DNA of 64,000 bases from Mycolicibacterium vulneris. Its GTDB lineage: Bacteria > Actinomycetota > Actinomycetes > Mycobacteriales > Mycobacteriaceae. The notes under the pieces were generated by a model. That model was not told the origin of the DNA and did not search any database. It saw nothing but the letters and a program-made list of their open reading frames with translations. The DNA lies in assembly GCF_002104765.1 (NCBI RefSeq), contig NZ_NCXM01000028.1, positions 31,802 through 95,801 of the forward strand. The letters are read 5' to 3'. A program made the position numbers and the translations under genes. Of this stretch, positions 33,552 to 42,472 are shown piece by piece (the stretch's first letter is position 1; every line of letters starts with the position of its first letter).

Positions 33552-35926
33552 CCCCCGGACAGGCTGCCCCGCGACAGCGCCCGCCGGTGTATGGGCTCGC
33601 GGCCGGGCGGCTGCTGCGGCGGCGGCAGCAGCGGCTTGCGGGGCCGCACCGCGACCGTGGTCGCGGATTCGGTGTTCAACTCGATCTCTTCGCCGGCATG
33701 CCGAATCCTCAGCTCGCCGCCGGGCCCGTCGCGCAGTGTGTAGGTCACATCGTCGTGGTTGATGTCGACGGTGACCCGGAAGTCGCGCCAGCGCAACCGG
33801 AACCGGAGCCGTGAAATGTCATCGGGCAGTTGGGGATCCAGCGACAGGATGCCCTCGTCGTCGCGCAGGCCGCCGAACCCGGCCACCAGTGCGGTCCAGG
33901 CGCCGGCGAGCGAGGCCATGTGCAAGCCATCGCGGGTGTTGTGGTGCAGATCGCGCAGATCGATCAGGGCGGCCTCGTACGCGTAGTCGTGCGCGAGGTC
34001 CATATGCCCGACCTCGGCGCACATCACCGCCTGCGTGCAGGCCGACAGCGACGAGTCGCGGACCATCCGCGGCTCGTAGTAGTCGACGTTGCGGGCCTTC
34101 TGCTCGGGCGTGAACGCGTGGCTCTGCCAATGCATCGCCAGCACCAGATCGGCCTGCTTGATCACCTGCGCGGGGTACAGCCGCACGTAGGCCTCGTGCA
34201 ACAGCAGCGGGTAGGTGGTGTTGCGTTCGAAGTCCCATTCGGCGTAGGTGGTGAAGCCTTCGCACTGCTGATGGACCCCCAGGCCGGAGTCGTACGGGAT
34301 GTTGGCGGCCTCGGCGGCATCGCGCCAGGATGCCGTCTCCTCGGTGGTGACCTCCAGCGCCTTGGCCACATCGGGGTGGCGGTTGCAGGCGTCGGCGGCG
34401 ACGTGCAGGTTGTGCGCGGCCATCAGGTTGGTGAAGGCGTTGTCGCGCACGATCGCCGTGTATTCGTCGGGGCCGGTGACACCGTCGAGGTGCCAGACGC
34501 CGTGCCGGTCGTGATGGCCCAGGGACATCCAGAGTCGGGCGGTCTCGACCAGCACCTGCACGCCGCACTCGGCCTCCAGGTCGTGGTCTCCGGTGACGAT
34601 GCGGTAGCGCTCGAAGGCCATCGCGATGTCGGCGTTGATGTGCCAGGCCGCGGTGCCGGCCGGCCAGTAGGCCGAGCACTCCTGTCCGCGGATGGTCCGC
34701 CACGGGAAGGCGGCGCCCTGCAGGCCCAATTCGGCCGCCCGCTCCTTGGCCAGGTCCAGGGTGGAGGCGCGCCAGCGCAGGGCGTCGGCCACCGTGTGCG
34801 GCGCGGTGTAGGTGAGCACCGGCAACACATAACCCTCGGTGTCCCAGAAGGCGTGGCCGTCATAGCCGGTTCCGGTGAGTCCCTTGGCGGCGATTGCGCG
34901 GCGTTCGGCGCGGGCGCTGGCCTGCAGCAGGTGAAAGAGCCCGAATCGCACGGCCTGCTGCGATTCTGAGTCGCCCTCGACCTCGACGTCGGCGCAATCC
35001 CAGAAATCGTCGAGGTAGGCCCGCTGCGAATCCAGCAGCCCCTGCCAGCCGGTGTAGCGACCACTGTGCAGCGCGGCGGCGACCTGGTCGCGCAGTGCTG
35101 GACGCGAACGCATGCTCGACCAGCCGTACGCGATGTATTTGACGATGCGTAACTTCTGTCCCTCGCGGAGCCCGCAGATGACGGTGGTCCGCGCCAGGTC
35201 GGCGCGCGCATCCGTGCTGAACTCCACGCGCCCTTCGACGTCGATTTCGTGATCCATGCCGGCGGCCATCATCAGCGCGCTGCTGCGCGTGCGGTGCATG
35301 AGAACCGCTCCGGTGTCGGTGTTTTCGTGGGCGATCTCTTCGAGGGGGTTCTCCAGGATGGCCGACACCCGGGGGTCACCGGAGGTCTGCGGCTGGTCCT
35401 CGTTGGTGACCAGCTCGGACTGCACGGTCACCCGGGCGAACTCGCCGACCGCTTCCACGCAGTACTCGATGGCGGCGAGGCCCCGCTGGGCCAGTGATAC
35501 CAGCCGGGTGGAGACCACCTTGACCTCTTTGCCGGCGGGGGAGCGCCAGTGCGCGGTGCGGGTCAGCGTTCCGGCGCGCAGGTCCAGATCCCGCTCGTGG
35601 GAGAGCAATTCGCCGTAGCGGACGTCGAATGGCTCGTCCTCGACCAGCAGCCGGATGATCTTGCCGTTCGTGACGTCGACGAGTGTCTGGCCGGCTTCCG
35701 GGTAGCCGTAACCCGCCTCGGCGTACGGCAGCGGACGTATCTCGTAGAAGGAGTTCAGGTAGGTGCCCGGCAGGCCGTACGGCTCGCCCTCGTCGAGGTT
35801 GCCGCGCAGCCCGATGTGCCCGTTGGACAGGGTGAACAGGGATTCGGACTGGGCCAACAGGTTGAGGTCGAGCTGGGTCTCGCGCACGTGCCAGGGGTCA
35901 ACGGGAAACGATTCGTCGGTGATCAT
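33545..35926 (-). CDS. Glycoside hydrolase family 65 disaccharide phosphorylase (Rv3401-type)
   Basis: A 793-residue GH65 protein with an N-terminal beta-sandwich, a central (alpha/alpha)6 barrel with AFWDTEGYVLPVLTYT (about 360-375), and a small C-terminal beta domain. The general acid is probably Glu488 in GVTGPDEYTAI. GH65 members cleave maltose, trehalose or kojibiose with phosphate to give beta-glucose-1-phosphate. The gene just upstream encodes beta-phosphoglucomutase, which would take that product, and the two share an ATGA overlap. The C-terminus is a Pro/Arg-rich extension. Confidence 0.93.
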   Translation of the reverse strand: MITDESFPVDPWHVRETQLDLNLLAQSESLFTLSNGHIGLRGNLDEGEPYGLPGTYLNSFYEIRPLPYAEAGYGYPEAGQTLVDVTNGKIIRLLVEDEPFDVRYGELLSHERDLDLRAGTLTRTAHWRSPAGKEVKVVSTRLVSLAQRGLAAIEYCVEAVGEFARVTVQSELVTNEDQPQTSGDPRVSAILENPLEEIAHENTDTGAVLMHRTRSSALMMAAGMDHEIDVEGRVEFSTDARADLARTTVICGLREGQKLRIVKYIAYGWSSMRSRPALRDQVAAALHSGRYTGWQGLLDSQRAYLDDFWDCADVEVEGDSESQQAVRFGLFHLLQASARAERRAIAAKGLTGTGYDGHAFWDTEGYVLPVLTYTAPHTVADALRWRASTLDLAKERAAELGLQGAAFPWRTIRGQECSAYWPAGTAAWHINADIAMAFERYRIVTGDHDLEAECGVQVLVETARLWMSLGHHDRHGVWHLDGVTGPDEYTAIVRDNAFTNLMAAHNLHVAADACNRHPDVAKALEVTTEETASWRDAAEAANIPYDSGLGVHQQCEGFTTYAEWDFERNTTYPLLLHEAYVRLYPAQVIKQADLVLAMHWQSHAFTPEQKARNVDYYEPRMVRDSSLSACTQAVMCAEVGHMDLAHDYAYEAALIDLRDLHHNTRDGLHMASLAGAWTALVAGFGGLRDDEGILSLDPQLPDDISRLRFRLRWRDFRVTVDINHDDVTYTLRDGPGGELRIRHAGEEIELNTESATTVAVRPRKPLLPPPQQPPGREPIHRRALSRGSLSGGH

Positions 35927-36756
35927 GACTGCAGCAGCTCGGCGAGGTCGGTGACCACCACGTCGGCGCCGTTGCGGCGCAAATCCTCGGCTTGGCCCAC
36001 CCGGTCTACACCTACCACGAACCCGAAGTTACCCGCCCGGCCGGCTTCCACCCCGGATAAGGCGTCCTCGAACACGGCCGCGGCGTCGGCCGGGACGTCG
36101 AGCAGCTGCGCCCCGCGCAGGTAGGAGTCTGGGGCCGGCTTGCCGGCGATGTGCTCGTCGCGCAGCGTGATGCCGTCCACCCGCTTCTGCACGAACCGGT
36201 CCAGGCCGGTGATCTCGAGGACGTCGCGGGTGTTGGCGCTCGACGACACCACGGCGACGCCCAGCCCCGCGGCCGACACCGCCTCGAGGTAGCGCCGCGA
36301 TCCCTCGAACACCTTGACGCCGTCCTCCTTCAAGACCTTCTGGAACATCTCGTTCTTGCGGTTGCCCAGGCCGTAGATCGTCTCGGCGTCGTCGGGATCG
36401 TCGGGGCTGCCGTCGGGCAGATGGATGTCGCGGCTCTCCAGAAACGAGCGCACGCCGTCCTCGCGCTTCTTGCCGTCGACGTATTCGCGGTAGTCCGCGG
36501 CCTCGTCGAAGGGAACGAACTTGTCGCCGGTGCGCTTGGCCCGGTCCGACAGGTAGGCGTCGAACATGGCCTTCCAGGCCTTGGTGTGCACACTGGCGGT
36601 GTCGGTGAGCACGCCGTCGAGGTCGAACAGGCAGGCACGCACTTTCTCTGGCAGACCCAGCGCTGAGCTCACCGGCGGTCCTCGCTTCCTGGTCTCGGGG
36701 ACTGGTTTAACCGATACCCACTTCACCATGCCCGCTATGCGTATCGCCAGGTTCAC
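35923..36756 (-). CDS. Beta-phosphoglucomutase (HAD family, Rv3400-type)
   Basis: A HAD phosphatase-fold protein of up to 277 residues. The nucleophile is in ACLFDLDGVLTDTA (about 42-54), then VVSSSANTRDVL, GKPAPDSYL and VFEDALSGVEAG. It converts beta-glucose-1-phosphate to glucose-6-phosphate. The GTG at 36756 overlaps the preceding stop (GTGA) and would give an odd 30-residue extension; ATG 36729 or GTG 36672 are shorter choices. The M. tuberculosis protein begins about 20 residues before GLPEKVRACLF, so the real start lies between these. It is coupled to the GH65 gene downstream. Confidence 0.9.
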   Translation of the reverse strand: MNLAIRIAGMVKWVSVKPVPETRKRGPPVSSALGLPEKVRACLFDLDGVLTDTASVHTKAWKAMFDAYLSDRAKRTGDKFVPFDEAADYREYVDGKKREDGVRSFLESRDIHLPDGSPDDPDDAETIYGLGNRKNEMFQKVLKEDGVKVFEGSRRYLEAVSAAGLGVAVVSSSANTRDVLEITGLDRFVQKRVDGITLRDEHIAGKPAPDSYLRGAQLLDVPADAAAVFEDALSGVEAGRAGNFGFVVGVDRVGQAEDLRRNGADVVVTDLAELLQS

Positions 36757-37565
36757 GAGCCGATTGCCGTCGCGACGCCCTGAATCGCGCGAAGTCTTCC
36801 GTCGGCCAGCGCTCGGGTGAGGTTTTCGGCCTTGCGGCCGAAGTCGGTGACGAACGCGTGCAGGCCCAGTGGTTGGGGCGGCTGCGCCAGCAACGCCTGC
36901 ATGAGCGAGCTCGCGGTCTCGGTGAGGTCGTTCCAGTGCTGCACCGCAAACCCCGCGGAGGTGACCAGGGTGCGCAGCTCGTCGGGGGTCACCAGGTGAC
37001 TGCGGGCGGGTGCGTCGGCCCAGGGCAGCGGGAAGTCGAGTGCGCTACCGTCGCCAATGGTCAAGTCCCACAGCGCAAGCCGACCGCCGGGTGTGAGTAC
37101 CCGGCGGGCCTCGCCGTACAGACGCGCCTTATCGGCCACGTTCATCTGCACATGCTGACTGACCACCACGTCGACGAAGCCGTGGGGGAGCGGCAAGGCG
37201 GTGACGTCGCCCTGCCGGACGGTGATCGAATCGTCAAACCCGACAAGTCGATTGAGCCAGCGGTGCGTGTCGCAGTACTCGGCGGTGAGATCAACGGCGG
37301 TGACCGCGCAGCCGTAGTGGTCGGCGAGGTAGCGCGCGGTGCCACCGATCCCGCTGCCCGCGTCGAGAACCCGGCTATCGCCGGTGATTCCGGTCAGCTC
37401 CAGCAACTGGGCGGTGGCGAAGCGGCCCATGGTGTGGAAGTCCTCCAGTGCGCCCAGGTCCGCGGGCGCCAGGTCGTCGAGGTCCTTTCCGGCGTCGAGC
37501 AGTGCCCGCTCGATGCTGGGCCGCGAAAGCCCCGTCGAGTACTGGTTTTCGATGGTCTCGCTCAC
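36753..37565 (-). CDS. SAM-dependent methyltransferase (class I)
   Basis: A 270-residue methyltransferase. The SAM loop is VLDAGSGIGGTARYLA (about 67-82), with a second acidic residue in VTAVDLT and post-motif QGDVTALPLPHGFVDVVVSQHVQMNV. It resembles the small-molecule methyltransferases related to UbiE and sarcosine/dimethylglycine methyltransferases. The start GTG 37565 is chosen because GGAGG lies 7 bases before it and it overlaps the preceding stop as GTGA. It is the third gene of the leftward operon. The substrate is unknown. Confidence 0.85.
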   Translation of the reverse strand: MSETIENQYSTGLSRPSIERALLDAGKDLDDLAPADLGALEDFHTMGRFATAQLLELTGITGDSRVLDAGSGIGGTARYLADHYGCAVTAVDLTAEYCDTHRWLNRLVGFDDSITVRQGDVTALPLPHGFVDVVVSQHVQMNVADKARLYGEARRVLTPGGRLALWDLTIGDGSALDFPLPWADAPARSHLVTPDELRTLVTSAGFAVQHWNDLTETASSLMQALLAQPPQPLGLHAFVTDFGRKAENLTRALADGRLRAIQGVATAIGS

Positions 37566-38392
37566 TTCCGAACCTCCGCCCATGCGGTGATCATCGGTGG
37601 CATCGCGATAAGCGCGTTGACCGCGAGCGCCTGCTCGCGGAATCGCGGAACGAAACCGTCGATGTCGGTCACCTCGTCGATGGCGAAGCCGTGTTGTTCG
37701 GCGACCGGGGACACCAGTCGCCAGACTTCCGCGGCATAGGCCAGCAGGTCGACGTCATCGGCGGTACCGATCGGCGTGCCCTGGGTGAGGCGTGGGGCGC
37801 CCAGGCCGGCGTCGGCGAAGACGGTGTGCAGCGTGTTGCCGAACGCGGCGCTGAGCCCCATGGTCTCGAAGGCGCGCACGATCCCCGCCGTCACCTGATC
37901 GAACAGGGGCATGTTCGGGATGCTGTGCGTCGCCGTGATGTCGTTCTCGGAGAACGCGACGACCCCGCCCGGGCGCACGAAGGAGACGAGGTGCCGCAGC
38001 GTTGCGGACGGATCGGGCAAATGCATCAGAATCAGCCGGCCGACTACCGCGTCGACCGGTTCGTCCAGTGCGATCGAGTCCACCGCGGACTGCATGAAAT
38101 GCACCATAGCCAAGCCTTTTTCGGCGGCACGAGCGCGAGCGAGCTCGACCATCGCGGGTTCGGCGTCGATGCCGAGAACGGTCCCGGTTGGGCCGACCAT
38201 CCGGGCGGCGACAAATGAAACGTCACCGGGCCCGGATCCGATGTCGAGCACCCGCATGCCCGGCCGCAGCCCAGCGAGCCGCAGCGCGTGCTCGGTGTAG
38301 TCGTCGTAAAGCCGTCCCTGCAGGAGGAGTCGCTGCACCTCCGCGTCGGCGTGGCCGAGAACGTATGTGCTGCCCTGTGGTGCGATGCTCAT
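37562..38392 (-). CDS. SAM-dependent methyltransferase (class I)
   Basis: A 276-residue methyltransferase distinct from its neighbour. The SAM loop is MRVLDIGSGPGDVSFVAARMVG (about 45-66, quoted in part), with GIDAEPAM and SAVDSIALDEPVDAVVGRLILMHLPDP. Some related proteins modify small polyketide-like or sugar molecules, but nothing here identifies the substrate. ATG 38392 is in an ATGA overlap with the MFS stop; AAAGGG provides the ribosome site inside the MFS gene. Confidence 0.85.
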   Translation of the reverse strand: MSIAPQGSTYVLGHADAEVQRLLLQGRLYDDYTEHALRLAGLRPGMRVLDIGSGPGDVSFVAARMVGPTGTVLGIDAEPAMVELARARAAEKGLAMVHFMQSAVDSIALDEPVDAVVGRLILMHLPDPSATLRHLVSFVRPGGVVAFSENDITATHSIPNMPLFDQVTAGIVRAFETMGLSAAFGNTLHTVFADAGLGAPRLTQGTPIGTADDVDLLAYAAEVWRLVSPVAEQHGFAIDEVTDIDGFVPRFREQALAVNALIAMPPMITAWAEVRK

Positions 38393-39918
38393 CGGAGTGC
38401 CCTTTCCTGTTGACGCGCCGGTTCCCTGGCTGGGAGAAGCCAGCCGACGACGATCGCCGCGCCCAGCGCGATGCCGGCGCACAGCAGCGAGCTGACCTGC
38501 AGCCCGTCCAGGAACGCGCGATCGACCGCGGCGCGCACATGTGCGGCCTGCTGCGCGGGTAAATGCTGAATGACTGTGTGCGCCACGGCCATCGAATGAC
38601 GCATGGCATCGGCGGGCAATCCCGTCAGCGCGGATGCGCCGAGGTGGCCCGAGTACACCGAGGCGAAGATGCTGCCGGCGATGGCCACTCCGAGCGTGCC
38701 CCCGAGTTCGCGCGTGGTGTCGTTCACGGCCGAGCCGACCCCAGCTTTGTCGGCGGACAGCGATCCCATGATCGCCTCGGTGGCCGGCGAAAAAGTCAGG
38801 CCGAGGCCGCCGCCGAGCAGCAGCATCTGTGTGGCGATCTGGGTGTAGGGCGTGGCGGCGTCGGCAGTGGACGCCCAGGCCAGGCCGGCGGCGAACACGG
38901 CCAGGCCTGTGGAGACGACGGCGGTGGTGCCGATCCGTTCCACCAGCCGGGGGCCCGCAACGCTGGCCAGTGCGATCGACGCGGCGACCGGCAGCAGTCG
39001 CACGCCGCTCTCAAAGGCGGTGTAGTCCTTGATGAATTGGAAGTACTGGGTGATGACGAAGATGAAGCCGAACAGCGTCAGGAACCCCGCCGTCACCGCC
39101 AGGCTGCCGCCGGAGAACCGGCGGTTCAAAAAGACCGAGACGTCGAGCATAGGGTGGGGGCTGCGCAGTTCCCAGCGCGCAAACGCGGCGAGAACGATTG
39201 CGGCGAGCGAGAATCCGGCCATGGTCCGGCCGTCGGTCCATCCCCAGGTCGGCGCCTCGATGACGGTGTAGACGAGCGTGGTGATCCCGGTCGCGGACAG
39301 GATCAAGCCGGGGACGTCGACGCGGGGCGCCGCCGGGTCGCGCGAGCTCGGAACGAACAACGTGGTGCCGATGATGGCCAGCGCCGCGATCGGAATGTTC
39401 ACCATGAAGATCGACCCCCACCAGAAGTGTTCGAGGAGCCAGCCGCCGCTGATCGGCCCCACGGCCACCCCGACGCCAACCATGGCCGCCCACAGCCCTA
39501 TTGCCTTGGCGCGCGGTACGGGGTCGGTGAATATGTTGGTGATCAGTCCCAGGGTGGTCGGGAATATCACCGCCGCGCCCACTCCCATGGCCGCGCGCGC
39601 TGCGATCAATGCATCCGCCGAATTCACTTGTGCCGCAACCGCAGAAGTGACGGCGAACAGCGCGAGCCCAGAATTCAGCCAGCCTCGCCTGCCGTAGCGG
39701 TCGGACAGGCTGCCCGCCGAGAGCAGCAGGCCGGACATCACCAGGGTGTAGGCATCGACGATCCATTGCAGTTGGGCGGTATCGGCGCCGAGTTCACGCG
39801 ACAGCGTGGGCAGCGCGACGTTGACGATGGTGGCGTCGACGCTGATCACGAAGACGCCGAGGCAGATGACGGCGAGCGCGGCAATGGGGTGATCCCGGAA
39901 CGCTGGTTCGGTACGCAT
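38389..39918 (-). CDS. MFS exporter of the DHA2 (EmrB/QacA) type, 14 helices
   Basis: A 509-residue transporter. It has about 14 hydrophobic segments, the family motif DATIVNVALPTLSREL in helix 1, the motif A loop GSLSDRYGRRG, and the antiporter motif C GVGVAVGPISGGW. Such proteins expel drugs or dyes with proton exchange. It is the first gene of a leftward operon with two methyltransferases, so it may export a methylated product. The start ATG 39918 is preceded by TACCGT and 7 bases, a leaderless promoter. A divergent HxlR regulator lies 77 bases away. Confidence 0.92.
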   Translation of the reverse strand: MRTEPAFRDHPIAALAVICLGVFVISVDATIVNVALPTLSRELGADTAQLQWIVDAYTLVMSGLLLSAGSLSDRYGRRGWLNSGLALFAVTSAVAAQVNSADALIAARAAMGVGAAVIFPTTLGLITNIFTDPVPRAKAIGLWAAMVGVGVAVGPISGGWLLEHFWWGSIFMVNIPIAALAIIGTTLFVPSSRDPAAPRVDVPGLILSATGITTLVYTVIEAPTWGWTDGRTMAGFSLAAIVLAAFARWELRSPHPMLDVSVFLNRRFSGGSLAVTAGFLTLFGFIFVITQYFQFIKDYTAFESGVRLLPVAASIALASVAGPRLVERIGTTAVVSTGLAVFAAGLAWASTADAATPYTQIATQMLLLGGGLGLTFSPATEAIMGSLSADKAGVGSAVNDTTRELGGTLGVAIAGSIFASVYSGHLGASALTGLPADAMRHSMAVAHTVIQHLPAQQAAHVRAAVDRAFLDGLQVSSLLCAGIALGAAIVVGWLLPAREPARQQERALR

Positions 39919-39925
39919 GAACAAG

Positions 39926-39992
39926 ACGGTAAAGCTTAAAGACAAACAAATCAAGTGGTCAGTTGAAAAAATTGTCTGCCGCCGGGTAGGCT
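39926..39992. promoter_or_regulatory. Divergent promoters and operator between MFS and HxlR genes
   Basis: On the minus strand TACCGT (39926-39931) ends 7 bases before the MFS start. On the plus strand TAGGCT (39987-39992) ends 3 bases before ATG 39996 and 6 bases before GTG 39999. Between them, TCAAGTG-GT-CAGTTGA (39951-39966) is an inverted repeat with one mismatch, a good candidate for the HxlR site. The whole spacer is AT-rich. Confidence 0.5.
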
Positions 39993-39995
39993 GGC

Positions 39996-40640
39996 ATGGT
40001 GGCGTCCCGCAGGAACTACAACCAGAACTGTCCGATCGCCCGCGGCCTCGATGTCCTGGGTGAGCGGTGGACCCTGCTGATCCTGCGGGAGCTGGTCGGC
40101 GGCGTGCGTCGCTACGGCGACCTGCGGGCCGAACTGCCCGGTATCGCAACCAATCTGCTCGCCGAAAGGCTCAAGGAGCTTCAGGACGCCGGGCTCGTTG
40201 ACCGCAGCGAATTGCCGGCCCCGATCGGTCGCACCGTCTACACACTCAGCGATCTCGGCTGGCAGCGGGTGCTGCCGATCCTGCAAAGCGTCGCGTGGTT
40301 CGGGGTCGACCACCTGGACCCGATCGACGATGGGCCGGCGTCCCCGCTCAACGGGTTTCTGGCCGGAATCCTGCTGGGCTTCCAGTCAAGTAGGGCCGCC
40401 GGAGTGGAGACGACATGCCGTGTCGAGATCGACGGTCGCCGTTTCGAATTCGCCGTCACGCAAGGTCGGCTCGGCGCGGGGCGAGGCGAGCCCGCGGTGA
40501 CGATCACGGCCGCGGCGGCGGATCTCGTCACCGCCCGGCTGGGGGCCGACGACGCCGAGCGCGGTGCCGCCCTACGGCGAATCAAGTTTCACGGCGACGC
40601 GTTGGCGGTCGGCGCGGTGCGCGCCGCGTTTGCGCTGTAG
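39996..40640 (+). CDS. HxlR-type regulator with C-terminal SCP2-like domain
   Basis: A 214-residue protein. Residues 1-100 form an HxlR winged helix: NQNCPIARGLDVLGERWTLLILRELVGG and RRYGDLRAELPGIATNLLAERLKEL, with Cys12 in the position often used for redox or electrophile sensing. Residues 115-214 resemble an SCP2-like sterol/lipid-binding domain (FEFAVTQGRLGAGRGEPAVTITAAAADL). The combination suggests a sensor of a hydrophobic ligand. The start may be GTG 39999 if the transcript is leaderless. It is divergent from the MFS operon and likely controls it. Confidence 0.85.
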   Translation: MVASRRNYNQNCPIARGLDVLGERWTLLILRELVGGVRRYGDLRAELPGIATNLLAERLKELQDAGLVDRSELPAPIGRTVYTLSDLGWQRVLPILQSVAWFGVDHLDPIDDGPASPLNGFLAGILLGFQSSRAAGVETTCRVEIDGRRFEFAVTQGRLGAGRGEPAVTITAAAADLVTARLGADDAERGAALRRIKFHGDALAVGAVRAAFAL

Positions 40641-40672
40641 CCCTGCGGGGCAAAGACGACGCGGGCAGCCAC

Positions 40673-40678
40673 TAGACT
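40673..40678 (+). promoter_or_regulatory. -10 element TAGACT for guaA
   Basis: TAGACT is followed by 7 bases and the GTG start at 40686, with no Shine-Dalgarno. The arrangement is leaderless. Confidence 0.5.
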
Positions 40679-40685
40679 CGCCTGC

Positions 40686-42278
40686 GTGGCCGACCCCACC
40701 GAAACTCTTGAAACCGATGCGTCTGGATCGCCGGCCCGACCGGTACTCGTCGTGGACTTCGGCGCGCAGTATGCGCAGCTGATCGCCCGTCGCGTCCGCG
40801 AGGCGCGGGTGTTCTCCGAGGTTATTCCGCACACCACTACGGTCGAGGAGATCAAAGCCCGCGACCCGCTGGCGCTGGTGCTGTCGGGCGGGCCGTCCAG
40901 TGTGTACGTCGACGGCGCCCCCCAGATCGATCCGGCGGTGTTCGATCTGGGGGTGCCGGTGTTCGGCATCTGTTACGGGTTTCAGGCCATGGCGCAGGCG
41001 CTGGGCGGGACCGTCGCCCACACCGGCACCAGCGAATATGGCCGCACCGAACTGAAAGTGATTGGCGGCGAACTGCATTCGGGATTGCCGAGTTCGCAAC
41101 CGGTATGGATGAGCCACGGCGACGCGGTGACCGTCGCACCGGACGGGTTCGAGGTGGTGGCCAGCAGCTCCGGAGCTGCGGTGGCCGGCTTCGAGAACCG
41201 GCAGCGCCGCCTGGCCGGTGTGCAGTACCACCCGGAGGTCATGCACACGCCACACGGGCAGCAGGTGCTCAGCCGATTCCTACACGACTTCGCCGGGCTG
41301 GGCGCGGACTGGACCGCGGCCAACATCGCCGGCGTGCTGATCGAGCAGGTGCGCGCCCAGATCGGTGACGGCCGGGCGATCTGCGGACTGTCCGGCGGCG
41401 TGGATTCCGCGGTGGCCGCCGCGCTGGTGCAGCGGGCCATCGGTGACCGGTTGACCTGTGTGTTCGTCGATCACGGGCTGCTTCGCGCCGGGGAGCGCGC
41501 GCAGGTGCAACGCGACTTCGTGGCCGCCACCGGCGCCCACTTGGTCACCGTCGACGCGGCCGACACCTTCCTGGATGCGCTCGCGGGCGTGAGCAATCCC
41601 GAGGGCAAGCGCAAGATCATCGGCCGCCAGTTCATCCGGGCCTTCGAGGGCGCGGTGCGAGACATTGTGGGAGACGGGGATTCTCACGTCGATTTCCTGG
41701 TGCAGGGCACGCTGTATCCGGACGTGGTGGAGTCCGGCGGCGGCAGCGGTACCGCGAACATCAAGAGCCACCACAACGTCGGAGGCCTGCCCGACGACCT
41801 GAAGTTCACACTCGTCGAACCGCTGCGGCTGCTGTTCAAGGACGAAGTCCGCGCGGTCGGGCGCGAACTGGGCCTGCCGGAGGAAATCGTTGCGCGCCAA
41901 CCTTTTCCGGGCCCCGGCCTGGGGATCCGGATCGTCGGCGAGGTCACCGCGCCGCGGTTGGACACCCTGCGTCATGCGGACTCGATCGCGCGCGAGGAGC
42001 TGACCGCGGCTGGCCTGGACACCCTGATCTGGCAGTGCCCGGTGGTGCTGCTGGGCGACGTCCGTTCGGTCGGCGTGCAGGGCGACAACCGCACCTACGG
42101 GCACCCGATCGTGCTGCGGCCGGTGACCAGTGAGGACGCCATGACCGCCGACTGGACCCGGGTTCCCTACGAGGTGCTGGAGCGCATCTCGACCCGCATC
42201 ACCAACGAGGTGGCCGAGGTCAACCGCGTGGTGCTGGACATCACCAGCAAACCACCCGGCACCATCGAATGGGAGTAG
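40686..42278 (+). CDS. guaA: GMP synthase (glutamine-hydrolysing)
   Basis: A 530-residue enzyme that aminates XMP to GMP. The class I amidotransferase domain (about 20-210) has the nucleophile cysteine in FGICYGFQAMAQ and the histidine/glutamate in QYHPEV. The ATP pyrophosphatase domain starts at LSGGVDSAVAAALV (about 240). The C-terminal dimerisation part has SHHNVGGLPDD, PFPGPGLGIRIVGEVT and KPPGTIEWE at the end. It completes the GMP branch with guaB2 found 12 kb away. Confidence 0.98.
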   Translation: MADPTETLETDASGSPARPVLVVDFGAQYAQLIARRVREARVFSEVIPHTTTVEEIKARDPLALVLSGGPSSVYVDGAPQIDPAVFDLGVPVFGICYGFQAMAQALGGTVAHTGTSEYGRTELKVIGGELHSGLPSSQPVWMSHGDAVTVAPDGFEVVASSSGAAVAGFENRQRRLAGVQYHPEVMHTPHGQQVLSRFLHDFAGLGADWTAANIAGVLIEQVRAQIGDGRAICGLSGGVDSAVAAALVQRAIGDRLTCVFVDHGLLRAGERAQVQRDFVAATGAHLVTVDAADTFLDALAGVSNPEGKRKIIGRQFIRAFEGAVRDIVGDGDSHVDFLVQGTLYPDVVESGGGSGTANIKSHHNVGGLPDDLKFTLVEPLRLLFKDEVRAVGRELGLPEEIVARQPFPGPGLGIRIVGEVTAPRLDTLRHADSIAREELTAAGLDTLIWQCPVVLLGDVRSVGVQGDNRTYGHPIVLRPVTSEDAMTADWTRVPYEVLERISTRITNEVAEVNRVVLDITSKPPGTIEWE

Positions 42279-42410
42279 CCGGCTCGGCCTGGTATTCAGC
42301 GAAAAATGCGGCCACATGGCACCCATCAGCCACACCAGTACCGATCGCATAACGCTGTCCCTCACGTCGCTTGACGGTTGTCAGAGGGCGGGTGTTTACT
42401 TCGAAATGTA

Positions 42411-42426
42411 TCGAACATACATTCGA
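42411..42426. promoter_or_regulatory. SOS (LexA) box upstream of imuA'
   Basis: TCGAAC-ATAC-ATTCGA matches the mycobacterial LexA box TCGAAC-N4-GTTCGA with one mismatch. A TACACT hexamer (42428-42433) directly follows and could be the -10, so LexA would block the promoter. Confidence 0.88.
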
Positions 42427-42472
42427 ATACACTCCCCGGAAGCTCCCGGAAAGCTGGTGATAGGAGGCTGTC

